Shown here piece after piece: positions 59,187 through 64,000 of a DNA stretch of 64,000 bases. The position numbers and the translations under genes were made by a program. Source of the stretch: Mycobacterium rhizamassiliense (lineage in GTDB: Bacteria > Actinomycetota > Actinomycetes > Mycobacteriales > Mycobacteriaceae); the NCBI RefSeq assembly GCF_900157375.1, contig NZ_LT721901.1, forward strand, positions 5,413,685 to 5,477,684, written 5' to 3'. Below the pieces are notes generated by a model. The model was not told the DNA's origin and searched no databases. It was given only the letters and a program-made list of their open reading frames with translations. The first letter of the stretch is position 1, and every line of letters begins with the position of its first letter.

Positions 59187-59915
59187 ATGGGCGCGGACGT
59201 GGACAGCACCCCACCTTTGGAACGTGATGCCGCCGGGATCGGCGCCCTCGCCGACCCGGTGCGCCGCCAGCTCTATCAATTCGTGTGCGCCCAACGGGAT
59301 CCGGTGAGCCGCGACAAGGCCGCCGACGCCCTCGACATCCCCCACCACCAAGCCAAGTTTCACCTCGACCGGCTCACCGCCGATGGCCTGTTGGAAGCCG
59401 ATTACGCGCGCCTGGCGGGCCGATCCGGGCCCGGGGCCGGACGGACGTCCAAGCTCTACCGCAGGGCCGGCCGCGACATCGCGGTCAGCCTGCCGCAACG
59501 GGAATACGAACTGGCCGGGCGGCTGATGGCCCAGGCCATCGCGCAGTCGGCCGGCACCGACGAGCCGGCCGTCGAGGTGCTCAACCGGCTGGCCCACGAC
59601 TACGGCTACGCGATTGGCAGCGGCGACCGGCGGCCCGCCGACCCGGGGGCTGCGCTGGAGCGGACGGTCGAGCTGCTGAGCAGGCACGGCTACGAGCCAC
59701 GCGCCGCCGACGGCGAGGTCGAGTTGGCCAATTGCCCGTTCCACGCGCTGGCCGCCGAACAGACGGAGCTGGCGTGCCACATGAACCACGCGCTGATCTC
59801 CGGGGTGTCCAAGGCCCAGGCACCGCACGGTCCCGAGGTTCGGCTCTGCCCGGGGCCGGACAGGTGTTGTGTCGTGCTGACCGCCGGTGGTCGCACGCAC
59901 CGGCGAAACGGCTAG
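59187..59915 (+). CDS. ArsR/SufR-like (COG2345) transcriptional regulator, cysteine-containing
   Basis: 242 residues. N-terminal winged helix (LADPVRRQLYQFVCAQRDPV, AADALDIPHHQAKFHLDRL, ADGLLEADYARLAG) and a C-terminal sensor region with NCPFHALAAEQTELACHMNH (C-x13-C) and RLCPGPDRCC. The same C-x13-C layout occurs in the regulator at 61.7-62.3 kb and resembles the iron-sulfur-binding part of SufR-type proteins. Divergent from doxX; no Shine-Dalgarno sequence is visible before ATG 59187, where an operator-like site sits. Predicted repressor responding to redox, iron-sulfur or NO state; inference. Confidence 0.82.
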   Translation: MGADVDSTPPLERDAAGIGALADPVRRQLYQFVCAQRDPVSRDKAADALDIPHHQAKFHLDRLTADGLLEADYARLAGRSGPGAGRTSKLYRRAGRDIAVSLPQREYELAGRLMAQAIAQSAGTDEPAVEVLNRLAHDYGYAIGSGDRRPADPGAALERTVELLSRHGYEPRAADGEVELANCPFHALAAEQTELACHMNHALISGVSKAQAPHGPEVRLCPGPDRCCVVLTAGGRTHRRNG

Positions 59916-60853
59916 GAACCCCAGCCGCTGAGCAGCTTTTCGGCGCCCGCGCACATCTGCTCGATGACCTCGCCCACCGACGCATCGTCGCGGATCATGC
60001 CGACGCCCTGCCCGGCATCGACGGGGGCGATGCTGCGGTCGTCGGCGGCGATCGACGCGGCGAGCTCGTCGCAGGCCGACGGGTCGAGCGCCTCTTCGTT
60101 GCCCGACCAGCGCGTGACGAAGTCATTGGCCAACACGCGCGAGGGGAACCGAGCCGGCCAGGGCAGACCCTCGGCGACGTCGAAAGCGCGCGTGACGGCG
60201 GTGTCGGTGGACTGCGCCGCGATCAGCGCCTGGCGGCTGCCTTCGCCGGTCAGCGCTTCCGGGCACGCCGCCAGCCTGGTGCCCACCCACGCCCCGCTGG
60301 CACCGGCGGCCAGCACGGCGGCCAGGGTGCGTGCCGACGCGACGCCGCCACCGGCGAGCACCGGCACCGACACGACGTCGAGCACGGCGTCCAGCACCGG
60401 CAGCGTGCCCAGGGCGGCGTCCCCGTGACCGCCACCCTCGGACCCGCGCGCGACCAGGATGTCGACGCCCGCATCCGCGGCCTGCCGCGCCCCCAGCCCG
60501 TCGTATACCTGTGTGGCAGTGGCGATTCCGGCCTCATGTGCCTTGTCGACCCAGGAGAAGTCGGTGCCGAAACTCACCGACAGCAGACCGGGACCCGCGG
60601 CCAGGGCGTCCTCCAGCAGGCCCTCCTCGTTGCGCATCACCCAGTCCACCAAGCCGATTCCGAATTTCCCGCGCACGTGCCGCAGCTGGGCCCGCAGCAG
60701 CTCGCGCGTGGCCACACTGCCCATACCGACCATGCCCAAGCCGCCCGCGGCGGTGACCGCGGCCGCCAACCGGCCGCCGGCAACCCCGCCCATCGGGGCG
60801 TTGAGGATGGGTACTGGCAGGCCGAAACTTCTCGACCAGGGCGTGGCTAGCAT
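59912..60853 (-). CDS. nitronate monooxygenase (2-nitropropane dioxygenase family)
   Basis: 313-residue FMN-dependent TIM-barrel enzyme. Features: LPVPILNAPMGGVAGGRLAA at the N-terminus, GLGMVGMGSVATRELLRAQL, DILVARGSEGGGHGDAALGT and VLAGGGVASARTLAAVLAAG with WVGTRLAACPEA. Oxidises nitronates or related carbanions, giving nitrite. Last gene of the minus-strand run that starts with ferredoxin; 5 bases after the cupin gene. It ends four bases inside the regulator gene coming from the other side. Confidence 0.9.
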   Translation of the reverse strand: MLATPWSRSFGLPVPILNAPMGGVAGGRLAAAVTAAGGLGMVGMGSVATRELLRAQLRHVRGKFGIGLVDWVMRNEEGLLEDALAAGPGLLSVSFGTDFSWVDKAHEAGIATATQVYDGLGARQAADAGVDILVARGSEGGGHGDAALGTLPVLDAVLDVVSVPVLAGGGVASARTLAAVLAAGASGAWVGTRLAACPEALTGEGSRQALIAAQSTDTAVTRAFDVAEGLPWPARFPSRVLANDFVTRWSGNEEALDPSACDELAASIAADDRSIAPVDAGQGVGMIRDDASVGEVIEQMCAGAEKLLSGWGS

Positions 60854-60858
60854 CGCAG

Positions 60859-61206
60859 CTAATGGGATTGGGACGGAATGCTCTTCAACACGGTCAGCAT
60901 GACCACCGAATCCTCAACTGCCGCAAGGGCATGCCGCTCGGGCGGGATCGCGACGTAGTCGCCGGTCTTGCCGTCCCAGGAATCGCCGTTGGTCGTCAGG
61001 CGCACGTGACCGCGCAGCACCTGCAGCGTCGCCTCACCCGGGCTGTCGTGTTCGGACAGGTCGTGGCCGGCCAGCAGTGCCAGCACGGTCTGCCGCAGTT
61101 CGTGGGCGTGACCGCCGTGGATCGTGTGCGCGGCGCGACCGCTGTGGGACTTCGCCGCCTCGGCGAGCTTTTCGTCGGCCAGGCCGCTCAGGGATATCGA
61201 GTCCAT
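60859..61206 (-). CDS. small cupin domain protein
   Basis: 115 residues from ATG 61206 (AAGGAG upstream). Single cupin barrel: RQTVLALLAGHDLSEHDSPG and ATLQVLRGHVRLTTNGDSW, then GDYVAIPPERHALAAVEDSV, giving the His/Glu-like metal positions HDSPGEA and ERHAL. A helical N-terminus (LADEKLAEAAKSHSGRAAHT) precedes it. Sits between a membrane protein and nitronate monooxygenase in the ferredoxin-led operon; probable small-molecule or metal binder. Substrate unknown. Confidence 0.82.
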   Translation of the reverse strand: MDSISLSGLADEKLAEAAKSHSGRAAHTIHGGHAHELRQTVLALLAGHDLSEHDSPGEATLQVLRGHVRLTTNGDSWDGKTGDYVAIPPERHALAAVEDSVVMLTVLKSIPSQSH

Positions 61207-61245
61207 AGTGAGTCTCCTTGGTGTGTAGGTGGGCCGTTGGGAGTC

Positions 61246-61671
61246 TCAGACGGTCAATAGCAGTATCCCCGCCGCGATCAGCGCCGCCACCTTGACCACC
61301 TCTAGACCAACGTAGACGTAGTGCACCCGGGAGCGGGGCCCGTCGTTGCCGGCTAGCACCTGGTCCGAACGGCGGGTCAGCCGTGGGCGCACCGCGATCA
61401 GCTGGATGGCCAGCATGACGAAGGCGACGGCAAACGCCACGGCGATCCGCGCCGGCGTCGGCCCGGACAGCAGGATCGCCAGCAGCACCAGAGCGAAAAC
61501 GACCTCCACCGTGTTCAGCGCGCGGAACACCAGTCGCCCGATGCCGAGCCCGATCTGCAGCGTCACGTTGGGCGCGCGAAACTTCAGCGGCGCCTCCAGG
61601 AACGAGATGGCCAACACCATGCCGAGCCAGACGAAGGTGACAGCGACGGCGATCGCCGATGCGGTGCTCAC
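61246..61671 (-). CDS. four-helix membrane protein in ferredoxin/regulator operon
   Basis: 141 residues from GTG 61671, overlapping the upstream regulator stop as GTGA. Four helices: AIAVAVTFVWLGMVLAISFL, FRALNTVEVVFALVLLAILL, IAVAFAVAFVMLAIQLIAV and VYVGLEVVKVAALIAAGILL. The loop FLEAPLKFRAPNVTLQIGLG is polar and could bind a ligand. No name can be given. Translational coupling to the cysteine-containing regulator suggests the two work in the same response. Confidence 0.78.
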   Translation of the reverse strand: MSTASAIAVAVTFVWLGMVLAISFLEAPLKFRAPNVTLQIGLGIGRLVFRALNTVEVVFALVLLAILLSGPTPARIAVAFAVAFVMLAIQLIAVRPRLTRRSDQVLAGNDGPRSRVHYVYVGLEVVKVAALIAAGILLLTV

Positions 61672-62348
61672 TTGCCCACTGCTTCCAGCTTGAGGTGCGT
61701 CAAACACAGATCGGGCTCGGCAAAGGCGTCGAGGCGGTCCACCGCGACCGGGGCGTCCCACGTCTCCAGCGCCCCCTGCATCAGCCCGAGATGGATGGGG
61801 CACACGACGCTGGTGCGGTTTTCGGCCAGTTCCAGAAACGGGCAGTGCCGCAAGCCGATCTGCTGCTGCCCGTCGAATCGCCTGCGCTCGGGGGCGAAGC
61901 CGAGCTCGTCGAGCACATCGACGAGGCGGCCGATGACTTTGTCGGGGTTCGCGGCGTCGCGCGGCGACGGCTTCGGCCGCGGGTCCAGCGTCCGGCCCCA
62001 GGCCCGCCCGGCGGCCAGCGCCTTGGCGCGCGGATCCTTCTCGGCGGCGAACGCCTGCACCAGAATCTCGGCCAGCAGGCGATAGCGCCGCGCCCCGCCG
62101 CGATCCATCTGGCGGACCGCCCCGAACAACAGCGGCGGCCGCCCCGGACCCTTGCGGCCCGACTCGACCTGTTCCACCTGGCCGTCGCCGACCAGGCTGT
62201 CGAGGTGAAAGCGCACGGTGTTCGGGTGCACGCCCAGCACGTCGGCGATCGCGGCGATGGTCATGGGGTCGACCGACGCGCGCAGCACGCGCAGTACCTC
62301 GCGGCGGCGACCGGCGGTTTCCCCGCTGGACGAGACCTCGGACGTCAC
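61668..62348 (-). CDS. ArsR/SufR-like (COG2345) transcriptional regulator, cysteine-containing
   Basis: 226 residues from GTG 62348. N-terminal helix-turn-helix (MTIAAIADVLGVHPNTVRFH and LDSLVGDGQVEQVESG, GRPPLLFGAVRQ) and a C-terminal sensor with LRHCPFLELAENRTSVVCPI (C-x13-C) and a third cysteine in DLCLTHLKL. Layout matches SufR-type regulators that hold an iron-sulfur cluster. It follows the ferredoxin gene by 7 bases and is coupled to the membrane-protein gene. An inverted repeat upstream of ferredoxin is a plausible target. Paralogue of the regulator at 59.2 kb. Confidence 0.85.
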   Translation of the reverse strand: MTSEVSSSGETAGRRREVLRVLRASVDPMTIAAIADVLGVHPNTVRFHLDSLVGDGQVEQVESGRKGPGRPPLLFGAVRQMDRGGARRYRLLAEILVQAFAAEKDPRAKALAAGRAWGRTLDPRPKPSPRDAANPDKVIGRLVDVLDELGFAPERRRFDGQQQIGLRHCPFLELAENRTSVVCPIHLGLMQGALETWDAPVAVDRLDAFAEPDLCLTHLKLEAVGK

Positions 62349-62355
62349 GTACCCC

Positions 62356-62712
62356 TCACCCTCCCTCAGCGCCTTCGGCCCTGGGCTCGGCCGCCACCAG
62401 TGGCGTGTCGACGCCCAGCGCACCGAGCTTGCCTGCCCCGCCCGGAGAACCCAGGGGGCCATCGCGCCCCGGCAGCGTTTCGGTGAAGAAGGCCGCGTTG
62501 TCGTCCAGATACGGCTGGAGCTCCTCGGGCAGGTCGTCTTCGTAGTAAATCGCATCGACGGGACAAACCGGTTCGCACGCGCCGCAATCGACGCATTCGT
62601 CGGGGTGGATGTAGAGCGCCCGGCCACCCTCGTAGATGCAGTCCACCGGACACTCGTCCACGCAGGCCCGGTCCATCACGTCGATGCATGGCTTCCCGAT
62701 CACGTACGTCAT
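62356..62712 (-). CDS. fdxA: ferredoxin (FdxA/FdxC-type, 7Fe-8S)
   Basis: 118 residues. Cluster motifs: KPCIDVMDRACVDECPVDC at the N-terminus and ECVDCGACEPVCPVDAIYYE, the arrangement of 3Fe-4S/4Fe-4S actinobacterial ferredoxins. A C-terminal extension of about 40 Gly/Ala-rich residues follows. First gene of the run leading to regulator, membrane protein, cupin and nitronate monooxygenase. In M. tuberculosis fdxA is induced by hypoxia and NO, so this operon may respond similarly. The divergent DUF2249 gene shares the promoter region. Confidence 0.9.
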   Translation of the reverse strand: MTYVIGKPCIDVMDRACVDECPVDCIYEGGRALYIHPDECVDCGACEPVCPVDAIYYEDDLPEELQPYLDDNAAFFTETLPGRDGPLGSPGGAGKLGALGVDTPLVAAEPRAEGAEGG

Positions 62713-62720
62713 GCGCTACA

Positions 62721-62746
62721 GTTTACACAATAGAGTTTGTGAAAAC
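62721..62746. promoter_or_regulatory. imperfect inverted repeat between fdxA and DUF2249 genes
   Basis: GTTTACACAA (62721-62730) and TTGTGAAAAC (62737-62746) are complementary at nine of ten positions across a 6-base spacer. It occupies the 35-base gap between the two divergent starts, where one bound protein could control both. Not the Crp orientation (arms point inward as ACACAA/TTGTG). Confidence 0.65.
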
Positions 62747-62747
62747 T

Positions 62748-63374
62748 ATGAAGGGCGGGAAACCCGTGGCCGACAACGAACTTGACGTCCGGCAGCTGCC
62801 TAAGCCGGACAAACACCCGACGATTTTCACGACGTATGCCGCGCTGGCGGTGGGCGAATCGTTCGTCTTGGTGAACAACCACGATCCCAAGCACCTGCGC
62901 GCGGAGTTCGACGCCGACCACCCCGCCAGCTACGGCTGGGAGTACCTGGAAAAGGGCCCCGTCTGGCGGATTCGGATCAGCAAGCTCACCTCCACCCCCC
63001 TGCCCCGCGTGCTGGCCAACACCGTGGACCTGACCGCGACATCCGGGCCGGACGCGACCGGGGCCGTCTGGAGGCTCGAAGCCCGCGAGCGCGACCTGGA
63101 TTCGAACGTCATCGCGCTGCCGGCCGGCGGCCGCATCGACTCGCACGCCGGACCCGATCTGGACGTCTTGATCCATGTGCTGTCCGGCAGCGGCGGCCTG
63201 ACCACCGAAACCGGCACCGTGCACCTGTCCCCCGGTGCCCTGCTGTGGCTGCCCAGGCGGTCAAAACGCCAGTTCACCGCGGGTCCGGATGGGCTAAGGT
63301 ATTTAACCGTGCATCAACGTCGGCAAGCGCTCGTCCTGGAGGCCGCCAAACCCGTTGCGCGGCAGGCAGTCTGA
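62748..63374 (+). CDS. DUF2249 domain protein fused to cupin domain
   Basis: 208 residues from ATG 62748; a GTG at 62766 gives 202 residues and follows GGGCGGG. N-terminal DUF2249 domain: NELDVRQLPKPDKHPTIFTT, VGESFVLVNNHDPKHLRAEF and YGWEYLEKGPVWRIRISKL. C-terminal cupin (about 125-205): IDSHAGPDLDVLIHVLSGSG and LSPGALLWLPRRSKRQFTAG. DUF2249 occurs beside hemerythrins and NO-response genes in many bacteria. Divergent from fdxA and overlaps the methyltransferase start as TGATG. Confidence 0.82.
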   Translation: MKGGKPVADNELDVRQLPKPDKHPTIFTTYAALAVGESFVLVNNHDPKHLRAEFDADHPASYGWEYLEKGPVWRIRISKLTSTPLPRVLANTVDLTATSGPDATGAVWRLEARERDLDSNVIALPAGGRIDSHAGPDLDVLIHVLSGSGGLTTETGTVHLSPGALLWLPRRSKRQFTAGPDGLRYLTVHQRRQALVLEAAKPVARQAV

Positions 63375-64000
63375 TGGGCGCACAGCGAGCCGGCGCACCG
63401 GGCCCCATGTCGAATCGCTCCGACGAGTCCGTCGCGGGCCATTGGCTGCTCGCGCGGCTCGGCAAGCGGGTGCTGCGCCCCGGCGGCGTCGAACTCACCC
63501 GCACCCTGCTTGCCCGCGCCGAACTGGCCGACGCCGACGTGCTCGAGCTGGCGCCCGGCCTGGGCCGCACCGCCGGCGAGATCCTGGCCCGCGGGCCGCG
63601 GTCCTACGTCGGGGCCGAGGCCGATCCCGACGCGGCGAACACGGTGCGCGGTGTCCTCGCCGACCGCGGGGCCAAGGACGGAACCGTGCGGGTCACCGAC
63701 GCCGCCGATACCGGATTGCCCGACGGCAGCCGCGACGTGGTGGTCGGAGAGGCGATGCTGACGATGCAGGGCGACGCGGCCAAGCACGCCATCGTCGCCG
63801 AGGCGGCGCGGGTGCTGCGGCCGGGGGGTCGCTACGCGATCCACGAGCTCGCGCTGACGCCCGACGACGTCCCCGAGGAGATAGGCAGCGAGATCCGCCA
63901 GTCGCTGGCCCGGTCGATCAAGGTGAACGCCCGCCCGCTGACCATCGCCGAATGGTCGCAGCTGTTGACCGAGCACGGACTGGAGGTCGACCAGGTCGCG
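63374..64000 (+). CDS. class I SAM-dependent methyltransferase (partial, 3' end off the window)
   Basis: Begins ATG 63374 overlapping the DUF2249 stop; a second in-frame ATG is at 63407. The visible 209 residues hold a Rossmann methyltransferase core: VLELAPGLGRTAGEILA (SAM loop), SYVGAEADPDAANTV (acidic residue after strand 2), LPDGSRDVVVGEAMLTMQ and EAARVLRPGGRYAIHELAL. The end of the gene is cut off. Co-expressed with DUF2249; methyl acceptor unknown. Confidence 0.85.
   Translation, partial: MGAQRAGAPGPMSNRSDESVAGHWLLARLGKRVLRPGGVELTRTLLARAELADADVLELAPGLGRTAGEILARGPRSYVGAEADPDAANTVRGVLADRGAKDGTVRVTDAADTGLPDGSRDVVVGEAMLTMQGDAAKHAIVAEAARVLRPGGRYAIHELALTPDDVPEEIGSEIRQSLARSIKVNARPLTIAEWSQLLTEHGLEVDQVA

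Noticed and set aside
62721..62746. Crp-type site reading of the fdxA/DUF2249 repeat
   Set aside because: Crp sites have TGTGA-N6-TCACA; here the arms are in the opposite orientation, so a Crp site is not supported.
1..64000. tRNA, rRNA, CRISPR array, insertion sequence, prophage or integron
   Set aside because: No clover-leaf-like sequence, direct-repeat array, transposase or integrase protein was recognised by reading both strands; sensitivity by eye is limited for tRNA and small RNA.

Overview
The window looks like chromosome of a non-tuberculous Mycobacterium. It is very GC-rich, uses many GTG starts and short ATGA/GTGA/TGATG overlaps, and carries PE and PPE proteins, F420-type luciferase-family oxidoreductases, a carboxylic acid reductase and the phosphatidylinositol mannoside (PIM) operon. 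From about 3.4 kb to 56.5 kb, gene order follows, as I remember it, the Mycobacterium tuberculosis block from about Rv2573 to Rv2614c (hisS, ppiB, relA, apt, secF/secD/yajC, gabT, fadD9, ruvCAB, speE, pdxT/tesB/pdxS, PPE, pimA, pgsA, thrS). No database search was possible, so homologue names rest on recognised motifs and gene order. No rRNA, tRNA, CRISPR array, insertion sequence or phage gene was seen, and no gene-free stretch exceeds 300 bases.

Layout. 1-3.3 kb: minus-strand cluster of two F420-type oxidoreductases, a hemerythrin and a tandem acetyltransferase. 3.4-5.8 kb: ketopantoate-reductase-like gene, a frameshifted SRPBCC gene and a zinc metallopeptidase. 5.8-8.4 kb: a small catabolic locus (class II aldolase and DapA-like lyase) divergent from an XRE-cupin regulator, with a perfect inverted repeat between them. 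8.4-16.6 kb: secreted protein, Tat-exported acid phosphatase, ClC channel, a radical SAM gene with a perfect SOS box, and a HelD/HelR-type RNA polymerase recycling ATPase preceded by a rifamycin-associated element. 16.6-26.5 kb: hisS and a metallo-hydrolase, ppiB, two tandem transmembrane Ser/Thr kinases whose outer domains are cyclophilin-like and resemble the adjacent ppiB product, then relA and apt. 26.5-33.3 kb: substrate-binding lipoprotein, secF, secD, yajC and gabT. 33.4-38.2 kb: carboxylic acid reductase and two membrane proteins. 38.2-50.1 kb: SOS-controlled ruvCAB, a membrane-protein/spermidine-synthase operon, yebC, the vitamin B6 synthase genes with tesB, and a PPE gene followed by a PE-hydrolase gene. 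50.1-56.5 kb: the thrS-HIT-pgsA-patA-pimA-Nudix operon. 56.6-64 kb: accessory metabolism, then a redox-looking cluster with two cysteine-containing ArsR/SufR-like regulators, DoxX, nitronate monooxygenase, cupins, ferredoxin, a DUF2249 protein and a methyltransferase cut by the window edge.

Most notable points: (1) the ppiB/kinase-cyclophilin/kinase-cyclophilin array, which looks like a receptor family built by duplicating ppiB-type ectodomains onto kinases, with probable leaderless promoters; (2) the element-controlled helR gene, suggesting inducible rifamycin tolerance; (3) the regulator/ferredoxin/DUF2249 cluster at the right end with operator-like inverted repeats; (4) a PE-PPE hydrolase domain carried on a PE protein where M. 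tuberculosis, as I recall, has it on PPE42.
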